A stretch of 64,000 nucleotides of DNA from Parapedobacter pyrenivorans_A (GTDB lineage Bacteria > Bacteroidota > Bacteroidia > Sphingobacteriales > Sphingobacteriaceae): assembly GCF_041925275.1 (NCBI RefSeq), contig NZ_JBHEUZ010000015.1, positions 65,617 to 129,616 of the forward strand. Reading direction: 5' to 3'. The translations under genes and the position numbers were made by a program. The notes below the pieces were generated by a model. That model was not told the origin of the DNA. It did not search any database and saw only the letters and a list, made by a program, of their open reading frames with translations. Below, piece by piece: positions 27,305-34,886 of this stretch (the first letter of the stretch is position 1; the number at the start of each line of letters is the position of its first letter).

Positions 27305-27868
27305 ATGAAAACATTACCCATTCTGCTTATTGCAGGCACATCCATTTACGCCGCGTGCGGCGGATCGGTACAACAGGCCAACGAGAAGGTGGAGGCCGCA
27401 ACGTACACCATTCCCGATTCGGTAAAGGTACCCGTGGCGGAAGCCCGCGCTTTGGTGGCCAACTACGCCCCGTATGCCGGTGAGGTTGTCGTTGCCCCGG
27501 GCGATACGACTTCCAACACCCGCGCAGTGTGGTTCAGCCTGGAGCAGCTGGAAGCACTGGTGGCGCAGATCGACGCCGAAGGTGGCGACGGCATCCGGTT
27601 TTACCTGGCCCGGTACAACGACACCTACCCCGAAGGTTCGGCCACGCACATCCCACCCCGTGAATATTGGGGGCGCAACACGCTGTTGATGGTATCTACG
27701 CGTGCGGCGGAAAATGCGCAGGGCAAACCGATCCACCAAGACTATTACGAGGACGTGGCATCGGCGGCGCGACCGGCGGGCCCGGCTATCATGGCCGAAA
27801 TAGAGAACGATGGAGGGCTTTGCCCACCCGCCTGCGACGGCACGGACCTGCTAGAGCCGGAACCGTGA
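27305..27868 (+). CDS. Lipoprotein of unknown function
   Basis: 187 residues; signal peptide with lipobox IYAACGG at Cys19 region. Mature part includes FSLEQLEALVAQIDAEGG and GIRFYLARYNDTY and a Cys-containing end (GLCPPACDGTDLL). It heads a four-gene unit: stop TGA overlaps the next ATG, followed by a membrane protein, a histidine kinase and a response regulator. It could be an envelope sensor for that system. Confidence 0.75.
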   Translation: MKTLPILLIAGTSIYAACGGSVQQANEKVEAATYTIPDSVKVPVAEARALVANYAPYAGEVVVAPGDTTSNTRAVWFSLEQLEALVAQIDAEGGDGIRFYLARYNDTYPEGSATHIPPREYWGRNTLLMVSTRAAENAQGKPIHQDYYEDVASAARPAGPAIMAEIENDGGLCPPACDGTDLLEPEP

Positions 27869-28539
27869 TGGGCGCACTGCTTACGTATTACCTGGTGATC
27901 GAAGTCGCCTGCTTGGCGGCTTCGGTCGCCTTTTTGTGGCGGGACCCCCGTGCCATCTGGCGGTTGCAGCCATGGTACCTACTGGCAGTCGTTGCAACGG
28001 AACTGACCGGCACGTACCTTACCCGCATCGCCGATGAACCCAACCAATGGGTGTACAATCTTTATCTAGCCATCATCCCACTGTTCCTGGGGCTGGTGCT
28101 TTACCACATCATATATGCCCTTACGCCCATCCGCCGTGTGTGGCTGTACGGCTGGTGGGTTGCCTGCCTGGCCGTTTATGTGGCCGAGACCTGGGCCACC
28201 GGCGGGATATCGGTGTACAACAAATACACCCGGTATTTCGTCAATGGCGGCATCAGCATAGCCTGCATCTACTATTTCGTCCAGCAAAACCGTGTGCCCG
28301 GTTACCGCAACGTAAAGGCGTCGCCCGGCTTCTGGTGGCTATATGGTACGTGCTGTTTCTATATCGGCCATTGGGTTATCACCCTGTTTGCGCCACTGTT
28401 GTTACACCCCGGAGCTGCCATTTTTGGAATACGTCTCTACAAGGCACTCAATTTCATACTTATCTATTCACTATACGGACTATGGAGCTATGCTTTCTAC
28501 TTGCGGTGGCGCACCCGCCGGCCTTCACCAAATTCCTGA
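27868..28539 (+). CDS. Seven-helix membrane protein
   Basis: 223 residues, about seven hydrophobic segments starting MGALLTYYLVIEVACLAASV. Conserved-looking polar positions include TRIADEPNQWVYNLY and YNKYTRYFVNGG. Coupled to the lipoprotein gene before it and overlapping the histidine kinase gene after it, so probably the membrane input partner of the kinase. No family name I can support. Confidence 0.75.
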   Translation: MGALLTYYLVIEVACLAASVAFLWRDPRAIWRLQPWYLLAVVATELTGTYLTRIADEPNQWVYNLYLAIIPLFLGLVLYHIIYALTPIRRVWLYGWWVACLAVYVAETWATGGISVYNKYTRYFVNGGISIACIYYFVQQNRVPGYRNVKASPGFWWLYGTCCFYIGHWVITLFAPLLLHPGAAIFGIRLYKALNFILIYSLYGLWSYAFYLRWRTRRPSPNS

Positions 28540-29291
28540 TCATCCTGATATTGCTGCTCATCGCGGTGCCTACCCTGGCGGCTGTATTTACGGCGTACAG
28601 CCACCGCCAGCGGCGCCAACACCAGGAGGAGCTGGATAAAGAGCGCGACCGGGCCGAAATCGCCCGCCTTACGGCGGAAGTGTCGGCTGCGCGGGCAGCG
28701 GCGCACCGCATCGGCTACGCATTGCACGACCGCGTGGGCAACCGTGTTTCGGCGCTCAGCACCGACCTCCACCTGCTGCAGGAACACCCCGAGGAATTCA
28801 GCCCGGCATTGGCCGAAACGCTCTGCGAAAGCATCGTAGAGATCAAAGAAGCGCTGCGCGATGCGGCGTCCACCTTTTCGGGGCATACCCTGCACGAATC
28901 GGGACTGGTACCCGCTATGCAGACCGAGCTCAAACGGTTGGAGAAAAGCAGTAAGCTGCGGGCCTCGCTATGTACCGAAGGGTACCAAGACGGCCTGCTG
29001 AACGCCAAAGTAACCGACCACCTTTACCATGTATTCCTGGAAGGTGTTTGGAATGCGCATAAACATGCCGATGCCACCCAACTCACCATCACGCTGCGCG
29101 ATACGGGCGATTGCATCCACCTGTGTGTAGCAGACGATGGCAAGGGCTTTGAGATAAAAAATAAACCCCGCAACGGCATGGGTTTATACAACATCCGTTC
29201 GCGGGCCACGCTGGCCCAGGGCACCGCCTCGATCAAATCCACTCCCGGTGCCGGGACATCCATCCACATCACTTTACCGAAATATGCCTAG
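28482..29291 (+). CDS. Membrane-anchored NarL-type sensor histidine kinase
   Basis: 269 residues from ATG 28482, overlapping the previous gene by 58 bp; a GTG at 28506 is an alternative start. One membrane helix (about 17-37), a coiled coil, the phosphoacceptor region IGYALHDRVGNRVS (His82), then the ATPase domain with EGVWNAHKHADA (N box), VADDGKGF (G1) and NGMGLYNIRSRA (G2). No sensor domain, so sensing is likely through the adjacent membrane protein. Confidence 0.88.
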   Translation: MELCFLLAVAHPPAFTKFLIILILLLIAVPTLAAVFTAYSHRQRRQHQEELDKERDRAEIARLTAEVSAARAAAHRIGYALHDRVGNRVSALSTDLHLLQEHPEEFSPALAETLCESIVEIKEALRDAASTFSGHTLHESGLVPAMQTELKRLEKSSKLRASLCTEGYQDGLLNAKVTDHLYHVFLEGVWNAHKHADATQLTITLRDTGDCIHLCVADDGKGFEIKNKPRNGMGLYNIRSRATLAQGTASIKSTPGAGTSIHITLPKYA

Positions 29292-30009
29292 GAAAGTTAT
29301 CCGCGTAGGGTTGGTAGACGACAAGGCGATCTCCCTCCTATCCGTTGAAAAGAAAATCAAGCACATCGCCGGGGCGCGGCTCACGCTGTTCGCCCAGCGC
29401 ATGGACGAATTATCCGACAAGCTGCGCACGTTGCAAACCAACAACGGGCCCCTGCCCCATATCATCCTCATGGATATCCAGTTGGCCGCGGGCGAGGAAG
29501 GGTACAGCTGCACGTATTGGCTGAAAGACCATTATCCGGAAATCCATGTGATCGGCTATTCAGACTATGGCCAGCCCGAAACCGTACAGCGGCTGCTCCA
29601 TGCCGGGGCCTGTGCATTCATCGAAAAAGGGAAAGGGGCCAAGTCGCTCCAAGCGGCACTTTTCGATGTGTATGAAACCGGACGCCACCTCAATGACCAT
29701 GTGGACGAGGCGATGCTGGCAGCGCTCGGGGACGACGCCACCGAACGATTCGACATTTCCCATCCGCAGACGGCATTGCTCATGCAGCTCCTGGCAACGG
29801 ACCTGAACTCATACGAAATCGGCGACCTGATGTGCATGGCCGAGAGCACGGTACGGAAACACGTCAAGCGGCTGCACCACTATTTCGGCGTAACGACCAC
29901 CAAGGCCATGGTGGCACAGGCCTTTTGGCACGGCTTGATGCCCAATGGCATGCCCGATCGGATACGGGCGCTCGTTGAGAAAGCCCAGAAAAACAAGAAA
30001 TCCAGGTAA
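29284..30009 (+). CDS. NarL/LuxR-type response regulator
   Basis: 241 residues. Receiver domain with acidic pair at 12-13, phosphoacceptor Asp64 in ILMDIQL, and the conserved lysine region FIEKGKGAKS; C-terminal helix-turn-helix (LNSYEIGDLMCMAESTVRKHVKRLHHYF). Overlaps the kinase stop by 8 bp, so it is its cognate regulator. Confidence 0.92.
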   Translation: MPRKVIRVGLVDDKAISLLSVEKKIKHIAGARLTLFAQRMDELSDKLRTLQTNNGPLPHIILMDIQLAAGEEGYSCTYWLKDHYPEIHVIGYSDYGQPETVQRLLHAGACAFIEKGKGAKSLQAALFDVYETGRHLNDHVDEAMLAALGDDATERFDISHPQTALLMQLLATDLNSYEIGDLMCMAESTVRKHVKRLHHYFGVTTTKAMVAQAFWHGLMPNGMPDRIRALVEKAQKNKKSR

Positions 30010-30044
30010 CTCCTTATCAAATCATCAAACACATCATCAAACAC

Positions 30045-30584
30045 ATGCAAACATCCTTACATACCTTACACCAGAAACTGATCGGCCTTGGTATCATGCC
30101 GAGCACGTGGCAAACTATCGTGGAGTGTGCAGTGGTGGTCCATCGGAAAAAAGGGCAACCACTCACCTATTACCACGGCGATTTCTTCTTCATCACGGAG
30201 GGCCTGCTCAAGCAGGAATACACCGGACCGTCGGCTACGGACATCGAACGTTTTCTTCCCGCCGGCAGCCCTTGTTTTGCTACCTGGTCTGAAGAACACC
30301 AGCCGGACTTCATTGCGCTGGAAGACGCTGTTTTGCTGAGAATAACGGGCCAGTCGCTGCAGCAGATCCGCCATGACCACCCGTCGTTCGTTGTGCCGCT
30401 CGGCAGCCTTTATGAGGAGTGGTCAGACATGCTTAAGGTTCGCATGCAGCTATTGGCCATTCCGAAAAAAGAGCGGGGCCCCGCATTCCGCAAGCGCTTC
30501 GGTGCGCTTACAGGCTACATACCGCTCAAGGACCTGGCCGTTTACCTCAGCGTAAGCCCCAGTTACCTCGGCAAGCATCGGTAA
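30045..30584 (+). CDS. Crp-like regulator with cyclic-nucleotide-binding fold
   Basis: 179 residues. Follows the Bacteroidota Crp/Fnr-like pattern: beta-roll segment (KKGQPLTYYHGDFFFITEGLLKQEY in parts), RFLPAGSPCFATW, long helix, and a C-terminal HTH (LKDLAVYLSVSPSYLGKHR). The protein ends right after the HTH. Its last 64 bp are duplicated 1.6 kb downstream on the other side of an ATPase gene, so the true original 3' end may have been either copy; both end with the same stop. Confidence 0.8.
   Translation: MQTSLHTLHQKLIGLGIMPSTWQTIVECAVVVHRKKGQPLTYYHGDFFFITEGLLKQEYTGPSATDIERFLPAGSPCFATWSEEHQPDFIALEDAVLLRITGQSLQQIRHDHPSFVVPLGSLYEEWSDMLKVRMQLLAIPKKERGPAFRKRFGALTGYIPLKDLAVYLSVSPSYLGKHR
30521..30584 (+). 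repeat. Left copy of 64-bp direct repeat (Crp gene 3' end)
   Basis: Begins ACCGCTCAAGGACCTGGCCG and ends at the stop codon of the Crp-like gene. Matches 32128-32191 with one mismatch (T at 30563, C at 32170). Confidence 0.95.
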
Positions 30585-30610
30585 ATCTTTGAACCGTCAA
30601 CACGATGCTT

Positions 30611-30676
30611 ATTTGGCGAAAAATACCATTATTGCTTGCCAAATCTCGACTTATAAACGTACATTTGGCAAGCAAT
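30611..30676 (+). promoter_or_regulatory. Three-copy motif array upstream of the DUF234 ATPase
   Basis: Motif ATTTGGCAAGCAAT occurs exactly at 30663-30676 (+) and 30631-30644 (-), and as the weaker ATTTGGCGAAAAAT at 30611-30624 (+). The array ends 12 bp before the ATPase ATG. Most likely a binding site for autoregulation or element recognition. Confidence 0.7.
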
Positions 30677-30688
30677 AGATTATATAAC

Positions 30689-32128
30689 ATGGAAAAGAAA
30701 ACCATTATCGGCAGAGTTGAAGAGCAAAAAACACTGACGCGTTTGCTGAAAAACACACAGGCGGATCTACTTGCTATTTACGGACGGCGTCGTGTAGGAA
30801 AAACTTTTCTAATCACCCACCATTATGCACAAAATCTACGGTTTTATTGCAGTGGACAATTAGAAGGTAGTTTGCAGGTGCAGCTATACAACTTCAAAGA
30901 GCAATTGGAAATTCACTTCCCGAACGAGACCCTTCAGTTACCAAGAAATTGGCAGGAAGCCTTTTCACTTCTTCGAAGATGTCTTGATGGATTGAATGGG
31001 ATCGACAAGAAAGTACTTTTCTTCGATGAACTCCCCTGGCTTGACACGCATCGATCGGGCTTTCTCTCTGCTTTCGGTTATTTCTGGAATGTATATGCCT
31101 CCCACCGAGCGGATCTACTGGTGGTTATCTGTGGCTCTGCTGCATCTTGGATGATCAGGAAGGTGGTTAATAACAAAGGAGGGCTCCACAACCGTATCAC
31201 ACAACGCATACGTTTGATGCCCTTTTCACTGCGGGAAACCGAGGCCTACCTGCAGGCAAAAAGCATCCATTTCAATCGATATCAGTTATTGCAGCTTTAC
31301 ATGACTATCGGCGGTATTCCCCATTACCTCAACGCGGTACAACGTGGTTTGAGCGTGCCGCAGGTTATTGAACGAAGCTGTTTTCAAAAAGATGGCGTAT
31401 TATACCATGAGTTTAACAATCTATACCATGCACTTTTTAATAACGCCGCCACGCACATTGCACTTATACGGGCACTCGCCAGCCGCCCTATGGGACTCAC
31501 CCGCGCACAGCTTCTTGAAATCTCGGGCCTTGATACTGGTGGTGGGGTCACTTCAGCGATTAATGAACTCGAAGAGAGCGGCTTCATCGTTAGACTACAT
31601 CCTTTCGGGAAAAAGCTAAAGGATACACTATTCCGGCTTGCGGATGAATATTCCTACTTTTACCTCCGATTCATTGAAAACAAAACTCCTGCCGAGCGAG
31701 GACAATGGATGGCGAAAAGCCAAACGCCGGCCTATCGTATTTGGTGCGGATACGCATTTGAAAACTGCTGTATCCGGCACATCAGCCAAATCAAGTTAGC
31801 GCTTGGCATATCCGGCATTGTTACCACTCAATCGTCATGGTACACCGGGGGGAGCAGCAACGGTATCGGAGCGCAGGTAGACCTCTTGGTTGATCGTGCA
31901 GACCAGACCATTAATCTATGTGAAATGAAATTCAGCGAACAACCTTTCGCAATCAATAAATCGTATGCCGCAGCGCTACAACAAAAAGTACTAGCGTTCA
32001 AACAATATACCCAAACCCGGAAAAACACACAACTTACTTTGATTACCACCTATGGCGTTTCAGACAACGCCTATAAGCAGCAATTGGTAGATAGCGAAGT
32101 AACTATGGATCTGTTCTTTGTAGATTAA
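30689..32128 (+). CDS. AAA ATPase with C-terminal DUF234 nuclease-like domain
   Basis: 479 residues from ATG 30689. Walker A IYGRRRVGKTF (about 31-41), Walker B VLFFDELPWL, sensor VVICGSAASWM, then the family's winged-helix region (LTRAQLLEISGLDTGG) and a C-terminal DUF234 domain with QVDLLVDRADQTINLCEMKF, which keeps the D...E-x-K pattern of PD-(D/E)xK nucleases. These archaeal-type ATPases are widespread solitary genes of unknown role. AT-richer than the flanking genes. Flanked by direct repeats, see the cassette entry. Confidence 0.9.
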   Translation: MEKKTIIGRVEEQKTLTRLLKNTQADLLAIYGRRRVGKTFLITHHYAQNLRFYCSGQLEGSLQVQLYNFKEQLEIHFPNETLQLPRNWQEAFSLLRRCLDGLNGIDKKVLFFDELPWLDTHRSGFLSAFGYFWNVYASHRADLLVVICGSAASWMIRKVVNNKGGLHNRITQRIRLMPFSLRETEAYLQAKSIHFNRYQLLQLYMTIGGIPHYLNAVQRGLSVPQVIERSCFQKDGVLYHEFNNLYHALFNNAATHIALIRALASRPMGLTRAQLLEISGLDTGGGVTSAINELEESGFIVRLHPFGKKLKDTLFRLADEYSYFYLRFIENKTPAERGQWMAKSQTPAYRIWCGYAFENCCIRHISQIKLALGISGIVTTQSSWYTGGSSNGIGAQVDLLVDRADQTINLCEMKFSEQPFAINKSYAAALQQKVLAFKQYTQTRKNTQLTLITTYGVSDNAYKQQLVDSEVTMDLFFVD

Positions 32129-32191
32129 CCGCTCAAGGACCTGGCCGTTTACCTCAGCGTAAGCCCCAGCTACCTCGGCAAGCATCGGTAA
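32128..32191 (+). repeat. Right copy of 64-bp direct repeat (Crp gene 3' end)
   Basis: Starts at the last base of the ATPase stop codon and ends with the duplicated TAA of the Crp gene tail. One mismatch to 30521-30584. After it the sequence is GC-rich again and leads to the terminator and AraC gene, which suggests this was the original downstream context. Confidence 0.95.
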
Positions 32192-32339
32192 TTGTACCGA
32201 TTAAAAGCGGCGCTTTTCGACCCCATTATCGGCATTTCTACGGGTTCATACGCGGCGACAGCACCTACCTTAGCCGTACAATTCATTTATTTTTTAACCA
32301 TGGGCCGCCACGTGCCGCCCGGTTTCTACATGCTTCATC

Positions 32340-32374
32340 ATCCGGCCGCCCCATGGGAGGTGGCCGGATTTTTT
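32340..32374 (+). terminator. Terminator just upstream of the AraC gene
   Basis: Stem ATCCGGCC / GGCCGGAT followed by six T within a few bases. The T-run is 6 bp before the AraC start codon, so the hairpin may also limit AraC translation or read-through. Probably the original terminator of the Crp-like gene. Confidence 0.75.
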
Positions 32375-32379
32375 ATCCC

Positions 32380-33357
32380 ATGCAAACCGCCATCCACATC
32401 GATCGGCCCGATGCCCACGTGCATGATGAAGCCGCCATCCATGCGGCTTTGGCCGCTAGCGCCCATCCGTTGCCGGGCGCGGAGGCGCGGTATTGGCAGG
32501 CGCCGGGATGGTGCTTGCTGGAGCAGGGGTATGACCTGCCCGATGTGTATGTTTGCAGCCTGGAAGTAGAAAGCGAAGCCCCTACGGCCATTCCCATCCG
32601 TTGCCCGCGGCACGATCTGTATGGGTTTTACGTATTGGCGGGCGGCGTCTGCATTACGGGAACCGATCAGCAGACCGCCATGCTGCGTACCGGGGCCGGG
32701 CATTACCGACTCAGTTACCTTCCTGCCGCTGCCTATACCTGTCACTTCGCGGCCGGTACGCATCACGTTTTTTACTTCGTAGCCAAGGATACCTTGTTGT
32801 TTCGCGAGCCCAGCTACGAGCTGGCGGAAAACATTGCACCCGTGGAAGCCTTGCGGGCCAAGCTCGGTACACCGGCGGTGAGCGCCAGCCTCTCCACGGC
32901 CGGCGCGGCAGCGGATGCCATCCGGCGATTTATGCACCATCCCGGCAGTAGCTACCTGCGGCGCTACATTGCCATTCAATCGTTGGTGATTACGTTGTTG
33001 TTGGCAGCCTGCGAGGAAATGCATGTGCAACGCACCGGAGGGCAGGTAGGCGAAGCACTCGCCCAGCGCATGCGCACGCACATTGATGAGCTGGTGGCCG
33101 ATGGTGACAGCATAGATGCCGCCAAGGTGGCACGACGGTTTGTGGTATCTTACGCCTATGCCAAGGTGATTTTCCGTACGCACGTAGGCCAGGCCATCGG
33201 TGCGTACATCCGTAGCAGCAAGTTGGAGCAGGCCCGCCGCATGTTGGAAGCCGGTGACAGCCCTGCACAAGTAGCCCGGTACGTGTGTTGGACGTACGGG
33301 CATTTCAACAAGGCGTTTAAGGCTAGGTATGGCGTGTCGCCAAGTAATTACCGCTAA
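32380..33357 (+). CDS. AraC-family transcriptional regulator
   Basis: 325 residues from ATG 32380 (the upstream in-frame GTG/ATG codons lie in the terminator). Variable N-terminal sensor domain; C-terminal AraC HTH pair: VARRFVVSYAYAKVIFRTHVGQAIGAYI and KLEQARRMLEAGDSPAQVARYVCW, GHFNKAFKARYGVSPSNYR. The last stop overlaps a minus-strand fragment. Target unknown. Confidence 0.9.
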   Translation: MQTAIHIDRPDAHVHDEAAIHAALAASAHPLPGAEARYWQAPGWCLLEQGYDLPDVYVCSLEVESEAPTAIPIRCPRHDLYGFYVLAGGVCITGTDQQTAMLRTGAGHYRLSYLPAAAYTCHFAAGTHHVFYFVAKDTLLFREPSYELAENIAPVEALRAKLGTPAVSASLSTAGAAADAIRRFMHHPGSSYLRRYIAIQSLVITLLLAACEEMHVQRTGGQVGEALAQRMRTHIDELVADGDSIDAAKVARRFVVSYAYAKVIFRTHVGQAIGAYIRSSKLEQARRMLEAGDSPAQVARYVCWTYGHFNKAFKARYGVSPSNYR

Positions 33358-33513
33358 CGCTCACGCACTTCCATGTCCTTTTGAATTGACGATAGCATTT
33401 CGTCAATTTCTTCTTCGGTCACCAGTGGTTTTACAGCCTTGTCCAAAAGAAGCAGCATTACGGAAAACAATAACATTATCGGAAAATGGACAAATGCCCA
33501 GTGTTTTGCGGCG
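33354..33513 (-). pseudogene. 3' fragment of a small membrane protein
   Basis: Minus-strand frame reading LIAAKHWAFVHFPIMLLFSV, then MLLLLDKAVKPLVTEEEIDE and ending KDMEVRER-stop. It has one membrane helix and an acidic tail. No good start codon precedes it; the coding look stops at about 33513, where an ATPase-type repeat array begins. A short internal start (ATG at MLLFSV) would give 40 residues. Its stop overlaps the AraC stop. Confidence 0.5.
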
Positions 33514-33530
33514 ATTAAGCCAATGTGTAC

Positions 33531-33593
33531 ATTACAAATGCATGAAATTATATATTACTAATATAAACTTTTGTTCATTACTAATACATAAAC
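33531..33593. repeat. Orphan three-copy 23-bp array matching the array of the third DUF4143 ATPase
   Basis: ATTACAAATG at 33531, ATTACTAATA at 33554 and ATTACTAATA at 33577, exact 23-bp period. The whole stretch aligns with 41071-41139, the upstream region of the ATPase at 39843-41051, in the same orientation, but here no ATPase gene is attached. Confidence 0.85.
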
Positions 33594-33625
33594 GGTATTT
33601 CCTGAAAAAAGCTGCCAAGTGACTT

Positions 33626-33653
33626 CAAGTTCAAACCCACGGATAGCGGGTAA
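33626..33653 (+). repeat. Gene-tail copy Z (last about 24 bp of the 34887 gene family)
   Basis: TTCAAACCCACGGATAGCGGGTAA at 33630-33653, split here as TTCAAACCCACG plus GATAGCGGGTAA, matches the 3' end of the gene at 34887-36005 including the stop, with the variant G shared with tail copy B. It follows the orphan array by about 35 bp. Confidence 0.75.
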
Positions 33654-33664
33654 TTAGTCAATCC

Positions 33665-33757
33665 TCAAAAGCCAATTCCCGTTCGCAGCCAGCTATTCTC
33701 TTGGAATAGGGCCGCCGAATCTTGTGCGTAATACTCGAGTGTTTCGAAAGACGGCAT
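33665..33757 (-). CDS. Short truncated ORF left of a double palindrome
   Basis: 30 codons: MPSFETLEYYAQDSAALFQE then about ten more to TGA. Probably the 5' end of a lost gene. It diverges from the ORF at 33807 across the palindromes at 33765-33793. Confidence 0.35.
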   Translation of the reverse strand: MPSFETLEYYAQDSAALFQENSWLRTGIGF

Positions 33758-33764
33758 TAACTTT

Positions 33765-33793
33765 GTTACCGCCGTAACAGTTACGGCCGTAAC
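33765..33793. promoter_or_regulatory. Tandem palindromic operator
   Basis: GTTACCGCCGTAAC (33765-33778) and the perfect palindrome GTTACGGCCGTAAC (33780-33793), 15 bp apart. Lies between two divergent truncated ORFs. Typical of a TetR-like or similar dimer operator; no such regulator gene is present here. Confidence 0.7.
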
Positions 33794-33806
33794 AACAAAA
33801 GCATTA

Positions 33807-33968
33807 ATGAAGTTTTACAAACTGAAGTTGGAAAAAAACCAAGCGGTGGTTGCAGAAGTATGTAGCCCCTCTATCTCTCGCCGCCTAATTGAACCGCATC
33901 AGCTTTGGAGAGGTATTCGTACCCGCGGTATAGGATCAATATCTCAATCACTACGGCAGGGATCATGA
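33807..33968 (+). pseudogene. Truncated ORF right of the double palindrome
   Basis: Starts MKFYKLKLEKNQAVVAEV; from about 33862 the frame only runs antisense through the end of the XRE-family gene to TGA at 33966. The natural gene was probably cut at about 33862. Confidence 0.35.
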
Positions 33969-34668
33969 TCACATAGCTCACGAAGAAGAGCACCACGGTG
34001 ACCAGCAGGCAGCCGATGATGATTTCCAGTATGCCCGCTACGCGGGAGAGCTCGCCCATGCCATCCTGCAAGCGGATGAGCGATACGCCGAAAGCGATGC
34101 TCAATGCGCCAAACAGCACCGATGCTGTGGCGTAAGGGAGCAGGAAGGTATCTGCATCCGCGGCAGACAATGACACTATGTCTAAAACACCAACTGCCGC
34201 CGTAGCCACGATGAGCATATAGGCCACGGTTTTCAGCAGCTTATTCTCAAATAGGTTACTCAAGGCGATGAGCCCCCGCGCAAATAGCGTGTATGAGCCG
34301 ATCATCAATACCGTAAGGGCAAAATAAATGGTGTTTTCATAGTGCCCCCAGTTCCTATCGCCGATGAACCAGGCCACGTCCATGGCCCCAAGGATGGTTT
34401 CGGTTACGAGGAATACCGCCCCAGCCAATGCCGCTATGAGCAGTGTGTTTCGGTTTACGGTTGGTACGTTGTTTTGTTGAGTTTCCATTTCTTCTCCCAG
34501 TGCCGCCAATAGAATTTTCACGGTATACATCCGCGGCATTACTTCGCCCGCCTCGATGCGCTGGATGGTGCGCACGCTCACGCGGCTTTTTTCTACCAGT
34601 TCTTCCTGCGTAAGGTTTTTCGCTTTGCGCAGGGCGGTGAGTCTTTTTCCTAATGCTGGTTGTTGCAT
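33871..34668 (-). CDS. XRE-family HTH regulator fused to a membrane domain
   Basis: 265 residues. HTH at residues 7-58 (LGKRLTALRKAKNLTQEELV, VSVRTIQRIEAGEVMPRMYT), linker, then six or so membrane helices (from NTLLIAALAGAVFLVTETIL to IMIPAVVIEILILY). Such HTH-membrane fusions are common in Bacteroidota; ligand unknown. Confidence 0.88.
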   Translation of the reverse strand: MQQPALGKRLTALRKAKNLTQEELVEKSRVSVRTIQRIEAGEVMPRMYTVKILLAALGEEMETQQNNVPTVNRNTLLIAALAGAVFLVTETILGAMDVAWFIGDRNWGHYENTIYFALTVLMIGSYTLFARGLIALSNLFENKLLKTVAYMLIVATAAVGVLDIVSLSAADADTFLLPYATASVLFGALSIAFGVSLIRLQDGMGELSRVAGILEIIIGCLLVTVVLFFVSYVIMIPAVVIEILILYRGYEYLSKADAVQLGGER

Positions 34669-34788
34669 ATCAAAACTATTTATGGTGCAATATTACAGGT
34701 TTAAGGAATAGGAGCGCACAAATCATACCCGCCATTTACCCGTCATTTTGCTTGACGGATCGCCTAGCGGCCGCAGGTTTTTCATGAA

Positions 34789-34836
34789 GTAGCCAAAATC
34801 GCCTACAATGCCGTAGCCAAAATCACCTAAATGCGC
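34789..34836. repeat. Two 24-bp direct repeats before the 34887 gene
   Basis: GTAGCCAAAATCGCCTACAATG at 34789 and GTAGCCAAAATCACCTAAATG at 34813 share GTAGCCAAAATC and CCTA, period 24. They lie about 50 bp before the start codon and may be a regulatory array. Confidence 0.65.
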
Positions 34837-34886
34837 CTTAGGTGTGCTCTACCTTCGTTTTCATGTAAGCAACAAAACAGGGAATC

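Larger units (their letters stand above)
30521..32191 (+). mobile_element. Candidate single-gene ATPase cassette at the 3' end of the Crp-like gene
   Basis: A 1,607-bp unit consisting of one copy of the 64-bp gene tail, a promoter region with three copies of a short motif, and one AAA-ATPase/DUF234 gene whose TAA shares its last base with the second tail copy. There is no integrase or transposase. The host reading frame is left intact, as with elements that use a gene's 3' end as attachment site. Mobility is inferred from structure only. Confidence 0.55.

Noticed and set aside
33329..33622. 97-codon plus-strand ORF
   Set aside because: Runs antisense through the membrane-protein fragment and the repeat array; no protein character.
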